The position numbers and the translations under genes were made by a program. A stretch of DNA of 47,640 bases, taken from positions 1 through 47,640 of the forward strand of contig JAOAHY010000007.1 of the NCBI GenBank assembly GCA_026414995.1, given 5' to 3'. A model generated the notes under the pieces. The model was given only the letters and a program-made list of their open reading frames with translations, ran no database searches and had not been told where the DNA came from. Below are positions 8,026 to 16,651 of this stretch, piece after piece (position 1 is the stretch's first letter; every line of letters starts with the position of its first letter). The DNA is from Caldisericia bacterium (GTDB lineage Bacteria > Caldisericota > Caldisericia > B22-G15).

Positions 8026-11000
8026 ATGGAAGAAAAAATTTCAATTATTTACAAGGGTGGTTGCCCTAATTGTGGAAATAATATATCTTCAGAAAGACTA
8101 ATTTTAGGTCTTCCTTGTGATAATTGTCTTAAAGAAGAAATTCAAAAAGAAATTATATGTGAGTATATTAATGAGGGAAAATTAAAAGATTTTTGTGAAT
8201 TAAAAAGAAATTTAAAAGAGTTTAAAGAAATTTTTAAGTCTTCAATTAATTTTGAACCTTGGTCTCTTCAAGAAACTTGGGCAACAAGATTTTTTATGAA
8301 TAGTTCATTTGCATTAATTGCTCCAACTGGAATTGGTAAGACAACATTTGGCCTAGTATTATCAAAATATATTTTTGAAAAAAATATGGGTAAAGTTTAT
8401 CTTATATTTCCAACAAATTTACTTGTAAATCAAGCGAAAGAAAAACTTATAAGTTTTGGAGTTCCAGAAGATAATATTATTGCATATTCATCGAAATATT
8501 ATAAAACAAAAAAACAAGAAGATTCAATTAAAAAGAAAATTAAAAGTAGCGATTTTAAAATTTTAATTACAACAACGAATTTTTTATATAAAAATATTAA
8601 TATAATACCAAAAGGAGAATATAGTTTAATTTTTATCGACGATGTTGATTCAATTTTAAAGAGAGCAAAAAACATTGATAAAATAATTTATCTTTTTGGG
8701 TTTCAAAAAAATGACCTAGATAAAGTTTTTCAGTATATTTCTTTAAAGAAAACTTTTTTAAAAAGTGGTTTTGAAGGAAAAGAAGAGATAATTAATAAAT
8801 ATAATAAACTCAAAGAAGAGATTGAGAATATAAAAAAGAAAAGAAAGGGTGTTTTAATTGTCTCTTCTGCAACCTCTAATCCAAAATCATCAAGAGTTCA
8901 ACTTTTTAAAGAGCTTTTTGATTTTGAAATAGGAAAAAAAGATATAGGGCTGAGAAATATAGTTGATGTTTATGAAAAAGGAGACAACATAGATTTATAT
9001 TCGTTGAGTTTAGAAAGAATAAAAGAATTTGGAAATGGAGGTCTTGTATTTATTTCAGGAGATAAAACAAAAGATGAGTTATATAAGTATATAGAATATT
9101 TAAACAAAAATGGAATAAAAGCTATATCATATGAAGATTTAGATAAAAAGATAAATGCTTTTAAAAGAGGAAGGATAAAGGTAGTAGTAGGATTTTCAAG
9201 TTTTAAAAACCCTCTTACAAGAGGGTTAGATTTTCCAGAAGTAATAAGATATGCCCTTTTTGTTGGTGTACCAAAAATAAAAATTTATCTAAAATTTGAA
9301 AATTTCAAAGGTATTTATTACTTTTTACTTTCACTATTTCCAATAATTTCTAAAAATAAAATAATTTCAGATGAAGATAGTGAAAAATTATATAAAAATT
9401 TAAAATTTCTTGAGTCTTTTTTATATGTTGATGAAAATAAAATTTCGAAAATAAAAATATTTAAAATTGAAAAAATTATTGATGAAATAAAAGAATTGAT
9501 TTTTAAAGAGAATAATTTAAAAAAGTTAGAAGAATTAAAAGATATTGAAATTAAAAGAGAAGATGACATAATAACAATTTTTATACCGGATATAATTGGT
9601 TATATTCAAGCATCAGGTAGAACTTCAAGGTTATTCCCGGGTGGATTAACAAAAGGCTTATCTTACATTTTAGTAGATGATGATATTCTTTTTGAATCTT
9701 TGAAGAAAAAATTAAATTGGATAATTGAAGATATTGAATTTAAAAAAAGTGAAGAAATTAATTTAAAAGAGATTTTAAATGAAATTGATAAAGATAGAGA
9801 AAAGATTAAGAAAATAAAAAAGGGGGAGAAAATACAAGAAAAAATTGATTTCAAAACTTCCCTTATCGTTGTAGAATCTCCTAATAAAGCAAGAACAATT
9901 GCTTATTTCTTTGGAAAACCTCTTAGAAGAAAAATTGGAGATATAGATGCTTATGAAATCTCAATTGAAAATAAATTTTTAATAATAGTTGCAACAAAAG
10001 GGCATATTTTTGATTTAAATAAAGAAGAGGGAATTTTTGGAGTTATTAAAAAAAATGGAGAATTTATTCCAATTTTTGAACCAATAGATGAAGATAGAGT
10101 TAAAATAATTGAATCTATAAGAAAATTGGGAATTGAAGTAAATGAAATTTATCTTGCAACAGACCCTGATACCGAGGGTGAAAAAATTAGTTTTGATCTA
10201 TTTTTAACATTAAATCCTATTAATCCAAATTCAAAAAGAATTGAATTTCATGAAGTCACAAAAAAAGCATTTATAAATTCTATTAATAATATGAGAGAGA
10301 TAAATTATGATCTTGTTAAATCTCAACTTTTAAGAAGAATTTCAGATCGATGGATTGGTTTTACAATATCTCAATACATTCAAAAAAGATTAAATAATTT
10401 AAATTTATCTGCTGGTAGAGTTCAGACACCTGTTTTAGAATGGATAGTTAATAGATTTTTCGAAAGAGAGAAAAAATTATTTGTTGTTAGTTTGGAGTTA
10501 GAGGGCGAAAAAATTGAGTTTGAATTTGAAGATAAAAATTTTGGTCAGTGGTTTTTTGTAAATGTTAAGAGAATTAAAATAGTAAAAGAGGGAGAAGAAG
10601 TTGAAACAACTTATGTAAGACCTTTAACAACTGATACTCTACTATCTATTTCTTCAAATAAATTAAAATATTCTCCTCAAAAAACAATGGATTTGGCACA
10701 AGATCTTTTTGAAGCAGGTCTTATAACTTATCATAGAACTGATAGTACAAGAGTTTCAGATGCTGGTTTAAGAGTTGCTATAGATTATATAAAAGAAAAT
10801 TTTGGTGAAGAGTATATAAAATTAAGAACCTTCGAGAAAGAGGGTGGAGCACATGAATGTATAAGACCAACAAGAAGCATAGATTCTGAAGAGTTGAAAT
10901 CTTTCATTTTATACTCAAATATTCAAGGTATAACAGATGAACATATAAAATTATATGACTTAATATTTAGAGAGTTTATTGCATCTCAAATGAGAGAGAC

Positions 11001-11514
11001 AAAAGTTAAGAAAGTTATTATAAAATATATTCCAATATGTGATTCAAAAGAAATGCCAGATCTTGGAAAAAGAGAAAAAAGAGTTTTTGAAATTTTAGAG
11101 AATGGATATAACCTTATTTTGCCAATAAAACTTGAAGGTTTTATAGAAGGAGATTTAAAGTTTAAAAATAAAAATTACTATTATAAACCAAAATATCCAC
11201 CATATACTTATGCAACAATTATTCAAGAAATGAAAGAAAAAGGAATTGGAAGACCATCAACTTATGCTATAACAATAGATAAACTTTTAAAAAGAGGTTA
11301 CCTTTATGAAAAAGGTGGTTATTTATATCCAACACAACTTGGTATTGAAGTTATAAATCTTATAAAAAAGAGAAAAGATATGTACTCTTTTGTTAAAGAG
11401 AGTTTTACAAAAGAACTTGAGGAAGTTATGGATAAAATAGAAAATAAAGAGAGTGATTATAAGTTTGAATTGAATAAACTTTATGAGAATTTAAAAAAAG
11501 AAAATTTATTATGA
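8026..11514 (+). CDS. rgy: Reverse gyrase (helicase-topoisomerase IA fusion)
   Basis: 1162 aa, the usual size. It introduces positive supercoils into DNA with ATP and is the hallmark of hyperthermophiles and many thermophiles. Domains in order: N-terminal zinc finger (Cys13, Cys16, Cys31, Cys34); helicase-like half with Walker A PTGIGKTT near 100-107, DDVD near 205-208, VSSAT near 279-283 and motif VI SGRTSRLFPGG near 530-540; Toprim domain from LIVVESPNKARTIA (about 613) with DPDTEGE near 713-719; GRVQTPVLEW near 797-806; catalytic Tyr902 in ITYHRTDSTRVS. The second zinc finger often found at the start of the topoisomerase half is missing (no Cys between 611 and 700). A TTG at 8020 directly after the upstream stop is an alternative start; neither has a good SD. 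The next gene overlaps its stop by four bases. Confidence 0.97.
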   Translation: MEEKISIIYKGGCPNCGNNISSERLILGLPCDNCLKEEIQKEIICEYINEGKLKDFCELKRNLKEFKEIFKSSINFEPWSLQETWATRFFMNSSFALIAPTGIGKTTFGLVLSKYIFEKNMGKVYLIFPTNLLVNQAKEKLISFGVPEDNIIAYSSKYYKTKKQEDSIKKKIKSSDFKILITTTNFLYKNINIIPKGEYSLIFIDDVDSILKRAKNIDKIIYLFGFQKNDLDKVFQYISLKKTFLKSGFEGKEEIINKYNKLKEEIENIKKKRKGVLIVSSATSNPKSSRVQLFKELFDFEIGKKDIGLRNIVDVYEKGDNIDLYSLSLERIKEFGNGGLVFISGDKTKDELYKYIEYLNKNGIKAISYEDLDKKINAFKRGRIKVVVGFSSFKNPLTRGLDFPEVIRYALFVGVPKIKIYLKFENFKGIYYFLLSLFPIISKNKIISDEDSEKLYKNLKFLESFLYVDENKISKIKIFKIEKIIDEIKELIFKENNLKKLEELKDIEIKREDDIITIFIPDIIGYIQASGRTSRLFPGGLTKGLSYILVDDDILFESLKKKLNWIIEDIEFKKSEEINLKEILNEIDKDREKIKKIKKGEKIQEKIDFKTSLIVVESPNKARTIAYFFGKPLRRKIGDIDAYEISIENKFLIIVATKGHIFDLNKEEGIFGVIKKNGEFIPIFEPIDEDRVKIIESIRKLGIEVNEIYLATDPDTEGEKISFDLFLTLNPINPNSKRIEFHEVTKKAFINSINNMREINYDLVKSQLLRRISDRWIGFTISQYIQKRLNNLNLSAGRVQTPVLEWIVNRFFEREKKLFVVSLELEGEKIEFEFEDKNFGQWFFVNVKRIKIVKEGEEVETTYVRPLTTDTLLSISSNKLKYSPQKTMDLAQDLFEAGLITYHRTDSTRVSDAGLRVAIDYIKENFGEEYIKLRTFEKEGGAHECIRPTRSIDSEELKSFILYSNIQGITDEHIKLYDLIFREFIASQMRETKVKKVIIKYIPICDSKEMPDLGKREKRVFEILENGYNLILPIKLEGFIEGDLKFKNKNYYYKPKYPPYTYATIIQEMKEKGIGRPSTYAITIDKLLKRGYLYEKGGYLYPTQLGIEVINLIKKRKDMYSFVKESFTKELEEVMDKIENKESDYKFELNKLYENLKKENLL

Positions 11515-12548
11515 GAAATTTTAAGAAAAATCTTATTATTGCACTAATTTTAAGTTTAGGTGTAATTATTTTTATATTTATAATTTCCTTTTTTAAAGAA
11601 GGTGGGGAAATTTTTAAGGTCAAATTAGACTTTAGATTTATTTTAATATCTTCATTAATATTAATTTCGATATGGATTTTTGAGGTTTTAAGGTTAAAAA
11701 TAATATTTAATTTTCAAAATATTAAACTTTCATTTTTTTATTTATTATATACTCATCTTGTTTCATATTTCTTTTCAACAATAACTCCAATGGGAATTGG
11801 AGGATTTGCTGCAAAAGTATATTTAATTTCAAAAAAAAGAAATTTCGAGATAGGAAATATAGTGAGTATTTTTACATTTTTATATCTTTTCAATATGTTT
11901 ATTTATCTTGTTTTCTCATTTATACTGCTTTTTTTTATTAAAAATTTTTCATTAAATTTTAAATTTGGCACAAGACTCATTTTTTTCTTTGTAATATTTA
12001 TTTTTCTTTTATCTTTTTTAATTTTTTTAATAATAATAAAACCAGAATTATTTAGAAGGTTAAGTCATAAAATATTAAATCTTTTTAAAAAATTAAATAT
12101 GGAAAAGAGAAAAAGAATAGAAAAAATAATAGATGAAAATTATTTTAGATTTATTGAAGGTATGAGAAGTATAAGATATCTTAAATTCAAATTAATTCCT
12201 ATTGCCATTTTAACATTTTTATCATTTATTTTTTTAAATTCACTTTCATTTTTTTTAATTAATTCTTTAAAAGTTAAAATTTCTTTTTATAACTCATTTC
12301 TTTTACAATTTATTTATCACTTTTTTGCTGGCTGGTCTATAACTCCTGGAGGAAGTGGGATAAGCGAAGCGCTTTATTCAGCTTTGTTTGTGACTCAAAT
12401 TGGTTTATCAAAAATTTTACCTCTTACTATACTTTTCAAATTATTCACATTTTATATCTATATTTTAATAGGTGGCATATTAACATTTAGGGAATTAAAA
12501 TCTTTTCTTGAAATTAATAAAATTTATGAGGAAAGAAGAAATTATTGA
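11511..12548 (+). CDS. YbhN / LPG-synthase-TM family integral membrane protein
   Basis: 345 aa, about eight membrane helices, start ATG overlapping the reverse gyrase stop (ATGA). The family signature is visible in the last third: HFFAGWSITPGGSGISEALYSALF, preceded by LKVKISFYNSFLLQFIYH; an N-terminal THLVSYFFSTITPMGIGGFAAKVYL is the matching first half. UPF0104/YbhN proteins share the flippase-like membrane domain of MprF and have been linked to lipid modification or transport; no soluble aminoacyl-transferase domain is present here, so an MprF function is not supported. Its place between reverse gyrase and endonuclease V looks like simple operon packing. Confidence 0.78.
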   Translation: MRNFKKNLIIALILSLGVIIFIFIISFFKEGGEIFKVKLDFRFILISSLILISIWIFEVLRLKIIFNFQNIKLSFFYLLYTHLVSYFFSTITPMGIGGFAAKVYLISKKRNFEIGNIVSIFTFLYLFNMFIYLVFSFILLFFIKNFSLNFKFGTRLIFFFVIFIFLLSFLIFLIIIKPELFRRLSHKILNLFKKLNMEKRKRIEKIIDENYFRFIEGMRSIRYLKFKLIPIAILTFLSFIFLNSLSFFLINSLKVKISFYNSFLLQFIYHFFAGWSITPGGSGISEALYSALFVTQIGLSKILPLTILFKLFTFYIYILIGGILTFRELKSFLEINKIYEERRNY

Positions 12549-13194
12549 AAAATTTTTAATTGAAGAAGAAAAATTAAAGAAAAAGTTGAAAATTAAAAAA
12601 ATTGAAAAATTACCTCAAATAATTGTTTTTCTTGATTCATCATATTTTGATGACAAAATAATTTCTTCCTTTTTATTTTATGATTTTATAAATAAAAAAA
12701 CTATTAAGAAAAAATATTTAATTAATAAAGTTAATTTTCCATATATTCCTACTTTTCTATCATTAAGGGAGGGAAAGTTTTATATAAATGGGTTAAAGAA
12801 TGAAAAATTTGATATGATTGTAGTTGATGGTCAAGGCATTACCCATCCAAGGGGAATAGGTATAGCAACATATTTAGGCATTAAATTAAATAAACCATCA
12901 ATTGGAATTGCAAAAAATCTTCTTTATGGAAATTATGATAAATTGGGAAACAAAAAGGGAGATATAAGTTTTATAAAAGATAAAAATAATTTTACTCTTG
13001 GATTTGCATTAAGAACAAGAGAGAATACAAAACCAATTTTTGTGTCAATTGGAAATTTAATAGATATTGAGGATGTTTTATTTATTTTAAAAAATCTTGA
13101 AACAAAAACAAGAATTCCTGAACCATTAAGAGAAGTTGATTTATATTCTAAAGAGATAAGGAGAAAACTCATTGAAAATATTCATAACAGGTGA
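12526..13194 (+). CDS. nfi: Endonuclease V (deoxyinosine-specific repair nuclease)
   Basis: 222 aa from the ATG at 12526, which overlaps the upstream gene; a TTG at 12508 is a possible earlier start. Endonuclease V nicks DNA one base 3' of hypoxanthine, the product of adenine deamination, which is faster at high temperature. Seen: FLDSSY (Asp37), Glu82 in SLREGK, the strongly conserved VDGQGITHPRGIGIATYLG (Asp101, His107), a basic K-rich stretch, and the C-terminal KTRIPEPLREVDLYS block. The RNase H-like catalytic acids appear complete. The N-terminus is shortened relative to some homologues. Being in the reverse gyrase operon, it fits a thermal DNA-damage role. Confidence 0.93.
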   Translation: MRKEEIIEKFLIEEEKLKKKLKIKKIEKLPQIIVFLDSSYFDDKIISSFLFYDFINKKTIKKKYLINKVNFPYIPTFLSLREGKFYINGLKNEKFDMIVVDGQGITHPRGIGIATYLGIKLNKPSIGIAKNLLYGNYDKLGNKKGDISFIKDKNNFTLGFALRTRENTKPIFVSIGNLIDIEDVLFILKNLETKTRIPEPLREVDLYSKEIRRKLIENIHNR

Positions 13195-13666
13195 AAGTGG
13201 AGTAGGAAAAACAACTCTAATTGAAGAAATCTCAAATGAATTAATTAAAAATGGAATAAAAATATCTGGATTTATAACAAAAGAAGACAGAAGAGAAGGA
13301 AAAAGAATAGGTTTTAAAATAGTTGAAATTTTATCAAAAAAAGAATATCTTTTTGCATCAAAATTAATAGAAAGCAAAATCAAATTTGGAACCTATTTTC
13401 TTCATATTGAAAATTTAGAGAAAATATTAAGTGATTCATTAAAAAAGTCTTTTGATTTTTTAATAATTGATGAAATAGGCAAAATGGAGTTTTATTCAAA
13501 TTATTTTAAAGAAACTATTTTTGAGTTAATGAAAAGTAATAAAAATATCATAGCTGTTCTTCATAGGAATTTTGTTGATATTTTCAAAATTTATGGGAAA
13601 ATTTTTATATTAACAAGAGATAATAAAATTTCAGTTAAAAAAGATATTTTGAAAATAATTATTTAA
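13172..13666 (+). CDS. THEP1-type nucleoside-triphosphatase
   Basis: 164 aa, TTG start with TAAGGAG eight bases upstream, overlapping the end of nfi by 23 bases. Walker A GESGVGKT at 7-14; GFITKEDRREGKRIGFKIVEI in the middle; Walker B LIIDEIGKMEF. These are the marks of the THEP1 family, first described from thermophiles, which hydrolyses NTPs and has an unclear cell role (proposed nucleic-acid or nucleotide-pool function). Length is close to the family norm. C-terminus lacks an added domain. Part of the reverse gyrase operon. Confidence 0.88.
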   Translation: MKIFITGESGVGKTTLIEEISNELIKNGIKISGFITKEDRREGKRIGFKIVEILSKKEYLFASKLIESKIKFGTYFLHIENLEKILSDSLKKSFDFLIIDEIGKMEFYSNYFKETIFELMKSNKNIIAVLHRNFVDIFKIYGKIFILTRDNKISVKKDILKIII

Positions 13667-13679
13667 ATTGGAGGATTTA

Positions 13680-14666
13680 ATGAAAAAAGAGAATGGAGAA
13701 GAAAAAATTAGTTGGGAAATTAATATACCCCTACTAAACAATAAAATTCTTATTAAACAAACTATAATAGTATTTGTTATAACTTATATAATCGTCTCTA
13801 TTTTAATGTCATTTATTTTTATACTTCAAGGTGATTATAAAGCAGCACTCAATCTTCTTTTAATTTTCTTAATTGTTTGTTTTGGATTGTTTCTTTTATC
13901 TCTTATTGTTATGTTAATTATTTTTGGAAACAGAATGAAATTAAAATTCACAATAGATAAAACTGGTGTTCTTTATGAAATGATTGATACAAGAGGAAAA
14001 AAGTTGACAACCCTTGCTATAATTTTAGGGTTATTATCAAGGAGGTCTAGTTCAACAGGAGCGGGATTAATAGCAAAATCACAAGAAAGAGTTTTTATTA
14101 ATTTTAAAAATGTTTATAAAATAGACACAAGAGATAAAGACAAAACAATTTTACTCAAAAATGAATGGAGAACTCTTCTTGCAATATATTGCAACGATGA
14201 AAATTATGATAAAGTAAAAAATTATTTAAAAGATATTATAGATGCAAAAGAAGAGAAGGAAAAGAAAAAAGTTATCAAAAATCCCCTTCCTAAATATATT
14301 TTTCTTTCTATTATTACAATTATAATGTCTATTCCTATTTTTACTCTTCAATATCCATTTGAAATAAATTTATTCATCCCAATATTAATTTTATTCTTTA
14401 CACTTGCGGGTATTTGGTTATTAAGATTACTAAACTTTGTTACAATTATTGCATCTATTTATGTAATAATTTATGTCATCTTTAAGATCTTTGAACAAAA
14501 AGAATCAACTCTATTTGGGGGAAAATATTATGTTTATGAAATATTAAGTTCAGAAGATATAATTTCACTAATTTTTCTTAGTATCTCTCTTTTATATTTT
14601 ATCTATTTCTCAATTTATTCAATAAAAGGAAATTTTAATTCAATGCTTGAAAGAGATATGGTTTAA
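13680..14666 (+). CDS. Integral membrane protein of unknown function
   Basis: 328 aa from the ATG at 13680, which has GGAGG six bases upstream; the longer reading from TTG 13668 would place the SD inside the gene. Two helices near 25-75, then a soluble stretch of about 130 residues (VLYEMIDTRGKK, a Ser/Gly-rich SRRSSSTGAG loop, and VFINFKNVYKIDTRDKDKTILLKNEW) that resembles a bacterial PH-like domain, then four helices. A flexible Lys/Glu-rich linker precedes the second membrane half. I do not recognise a named family. Fourteen bases after THEP1, so likely in the same operon. Confidence 0.7.
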   Translation: MKKENGEEKISWEINIPLLNNKILIKQTIIVFVITYIIVSILMSFIFILQGDYKAALNLLLIFLIVCFGLFLLSLIVMLIIFGNRMKLKFTIDKTGVLYEMIDTRGKKLTTLAIILGLLSRRSSSTGAGLIAKSQERVFINFKNVYKIDTRDKDKTILLKNEWRTLLAIYCNDENYDKVKNYLKDIIDAKEEKEKKKVIKNPLPKYIFLSIITIIMSIPIFTLQYPFEINLFIPILILFFTLAGIWLLRLLNFVTIIASIYVIIYVIFKIFEQKESTLFGGKYYVYEILSSEDIISLIFLSISLLYFIYFSIYSIKGNFNSMLERDMV

Positions 14667-14686
14667 TATAATTAGTGAGGTGTTTT

Positions 14687-15265
14687 ATGGAAGATATTTT
14701 AAATATTATAGTATCAAGAAGAAGCGTAAGAAATTATAAAAAAGATAAAATAAAAGAAGATGATATTTTAAAAATTTTAGAAGCAGGAAGATGGGCTCCA
14801 TCAGCAAGTAACAACCAACCATGGAGATTTATAGTAATTAATGATGAAAATCAAATTAAAAAAATAGGAGATGTAGCAAAAATCTTAACTATAAATAATT
14901 TCGTTTCTAACTCACCATTAATTATAGTGATTTACACTGAAAAAAAACATAGATGGGTTGACATTGATTGTGGAATGTGTGCTCAAAATATGATGCTTGA
15001 AGCACACTCTCTTGGAATCGGAAGTTGCTTTATTGGTGCATTCAGAGAGAAAAAATTAAAAGAAATTTTAAATTTACCAGAAGATTTTTATATAGTTGGT
15101 TTAATAACTTTTGGTTATCCTGAAGGAGATGTAAAGAAAAAAGAAAGAATTGACCTAAATGAACTTGTAAAATATAATTATTATAAAAAAGAAAATACTA
15201 AACCAAAATTTAATTTTAAGCATTTGTTCTTATCAATAATTGGAAAATTTTTCAAGAGTAAATAG
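14687..15265 (+). CDS. Nitroreductase-family FMN oxidoreductase
   Basis: 192 aa from the ATG at 14687, preceded by GTGAGGTG; the in-frame GTG at 14675 is inside that SD. FMN-binding features: SRRSVRNY near residues 10-17, GRWAPSASNNQPWRF near 36-50, IGSCFIGAF in the second half and GLITFGYPEGD near the C-terminus. Family members reduce nitro compounds, flavins or quinones with NAD(P)H, or act in specialised ways; no substrate can be read. The C-terminal 30 residues are a Lys-rich hydrophobic extension. Its end overlaps the start of sfsA by 26 bases. Confidence 0.88.
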   Translation: MEDILNIIVSRRSVRNYKKDKIKEDDILKILEAGRWAPSASNNQPWRFIVINDENQIKKIGDVAKILTINNFVSNSPLIIVIYTEKKHRWVDIDCGMCAQNMMLEAHSLGIGSCFIGAFREKKLKEILNLPEDFYIVGLITFGYPEGDVKKKERIDLNELVKYNYYKKENTKPKFNFKHLFLSIIGKFFKSK

Positions 15266-15968
15266 AATTTTTTATCTTCCATTTGACAATGAAGCAATTT
15301 TTATTGAAAGAAAAAATAAATTTCTTGGATTAATTGAATTTGAAGGAAAATATTTAGAAGCACATATACATGATCCTGGAAGATTAGAAAAAATTTTATA
15401 TAAAGGAAACAAAATATTGTTTCAAAAAATAGAAAAATTTAATAGAAAAACTAATTTTGAAATAATTTTTGGAAAATATAATGATAATTTTGTTCTTATT
15501 AATTCAAAATATCATAATAAAATAGCAGAAAAAATATTATTAAATGGATATATTGATGAAATTAAAGATGTTAAATTTATAAAAAGGGAAAAGAAAATAA
15601 ATAAAAATAAAATTGATTTTTTAGTAATTGATAAAAAGGGGGAAGAGTTTTTTATTGAAGTTAAAGGATGTACTCTTGAAGAGAATAATATTGCTTTATT
15701 TCCAGATGCACCAACAAAAAGAGGATCAAAACATCTAAAAGTGTTGTGTGATCTATTAGATAAGAACAAAAAATGTTTTTTGATAATTCTTGTTTTTATT
15801 AAAGAAGCTCAATATTTTTCACCTAATAAATATATTGATGAAAATTTTTATAATAATTTTATAAATTGTTTTAGAAAAGGTCTTATAGTTTATCCATTCA
15901 AACTTGAATATAACATTTATGACAATTATATATATTTAACACAAAAATTATCTTTAAATATTTTTTAA
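15240..15968 (+). CDS. sfsA: SfsA family nuclease-like protein
   Basis: 242 aa, TTG start inside the end of the nitroreductase gene; no later Met or GTG is available before the conserved N-terminus. Family blocks: LPFDNEAIFIERKNKFLGL, AHIHDPGRLEKIL near 38-50 (the family has HxxNxGR here), FFIEVKGCTLEENNIALFPDAPTKRGSKHL near 138-167. The Glu-x-Lys of FIEVKG is the PD-(D/E)xK-like nuclease core. SfsA was first named for sugar-fermentation stimulation in E. coli; the biochemical role is unsettled, with nucleic-acid binding proposed. Probably the last gene of the reverse gyrase run: an AT-only hairpin and a new promoter follow. Confidence 0.9.
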   Translation: MENFSRVNRIFYLPFDNEAIFIERKNKFLGLIEFEGKYLEAHIHDPGRLEKILYKGNKILFQKIEKFNRKTNFEIIFGKYNDNFVLINSKYHNKIAEKILLNGYIDEIKDVKFIKREKKINKNKIDFLVIDKKGEEFFIEVKGCTLEENNIALFPDAPTKRGSKHLKVLCDLLDKNKKCFLIILVFIKEAQYFSPNKYIDENFYNNFINCFRKGLIVYPFKLEYNIYDNYIYLTQKLSLNIF

Positions 15969-15974
15969 ACCAAT

Positions 15975-16005
15975 TTTAATTTTATTTATAAAAAATTAAA
16001 TTTTT
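15975..16005 (+). terminator. Weak AT-only hairpin after sfsA, possible terminator
   Basis: TTTAATTTT (15975-15983) and AAAATTAAA (15992-16000) form a nine-pair stem with an eight-base loop, followed by TTTTT. The stem has no G-C pair, so it would be weak, especially at high temperature. Confidence 0.3.
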
Positions 16006-16028
16006 AATAAATAATTTTTATATATCTC

Positions 16029-16060
16029 TTGACAAAATTAAATAATATGATAATATTATT
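16029..16060 (+). promoter_or_regulatory. Promoter of the small-protein / DUF2089 / DUF4097 operon
   Basis: TTGACA (16029-16034), 16 bases, TAATAT (16051-16056). A perfect inverted repeat AATAATAT / ATATTATT (16041-16048 and 16053-16060) overlaps the -10 and could be an operator, although its AT-only content makes chance likely. Next gene: ATG at 16097 with AAAGGAGGTG. Confidence 0.6.
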
Positions 16061-16096
16061 AAAAGATTTATTAATTTTATTAAAGGAGGTGTTAAT

Positions 16097-16249
16097 ATGA
16101 AAGTTTTAAGTATTAAACAAGAAGATTTTATTAAATTTAAAGAGAAAAAAATTAAAAGAGATTTTAATTTTAATAAAAAAAGATTAAATAATGTTATAAT
16201 AGAAATAGGAAAAAGTTCAATTTTATCACCATTAAATTATTTAAAATAA
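16097..16249 (+). CDS. 50-aa lysine-rich small protein
   Basis: ATG at 16097 with a very strong AAAGGAGGTG ribosome-binding site seven bases upstream, below a TTGACA promoter. The 50 residues begin MKVLSIKQEDFIKFKEKK, are rich in Lys, Asn, Ile and Phe, and end SPLNYLK. There is no signal peptide, membrane span or Cys. It is followed 12 bases later by the DUF2089 gene, whose own SD overlaps its end, so the three genes 16097-17555 look like one transcript. Function unknown. The RBS and promoter are the main evidence that it is translated. Confidence 0.55.
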   Translation: MKVLSIKQEDFIKFKEKKIKRDFNFNKKRLNNVIIEIGKSSILSPLNYLK

Positions 16250-16261
16250 ATGGAGGTTAAA

Positions 16262-16651
16262 ATGAAAAGATTACCATCAAAGTGTCCTTCATGTGGTTCA
16301 ATTTTAAATATAACAGAATTAACATGTGAAAAATGTGAAACTATTGTTAAAGGTAAATTTCAGTTGAATAGATTTCTAATGCTTTCTCAACAGGAAGAAG
16401 AGTTTTTACTTGTTTTTTTAATTTCAAGGGGGAATTTAAAAGAGGTTCAAGAAAGATTAAATATTTCATACCCTACTGCTAAAGGAAGATTAGAGGATGT
16501 TATTAAATCTCTTGGATTAAGTGAAGAGGAGAAAAAAGAAGGGAAAGAGGAGAAAATAGAAAAAATTGAAGAGATATTAAAAAAAGTTGAAAAAGGTGAG
16601 ATAACAGGTGAAGATGCCCTTAAAATGATCGAGGAGGAAGAATATGAGTGA
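16262..16651 (+). CDS. DUF2089 zinc-ribbon HTH regulator
   Basis: 129 aa from the ATG at 16262, with TGGAGGT four bases upstream (the ATG at 16250 lies within the SD region). An N-terminal zinc ribbon uses Cys8, Cys11, Cys22 and Cys25. Then comes FLMLSQQEEEFLLVFLISRGNLKEVQERLNISYPTAKGRLEDVI, the conserved DUF2089 helix-turn-helix. The C-terminal part is Glu/Lys-rich with GEITGEDALKMI. DUF2089 genes often precede DUF4097 or similar anti-sigma/shield proteins, and that order holds here: the next gene overlaps by eight bases. Probably an envelope-stress type regulator, by context. Confidence 0.88.
   Translation: MKRLPSKCPSCGSILNITELTCEKCETIVKGKFQLNRFLMLSQQEEEFLLVFLISRGNLKEVQERLNISYPTAKGRLEDVIKSLGLSEEEKKEGKEEKIEKIEEILKKVEKGEITGEDALKMIEEEEYE

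Noticed and set aside
9208-9227. AACCCTCTTACAAGAGGGTT palindrome
   Set aside because: It lies in the middle of reverse gyrase and encodes the NPLTRGLD block of the helicase half; most likely a by-product of the protein sequence.
15969-16096. Possible riboswitch or small RNA before the 50-aa gene
   Set aside because: Only AT-rich repeats and a promoter are seen; no structured GC-containing stems of a known class.
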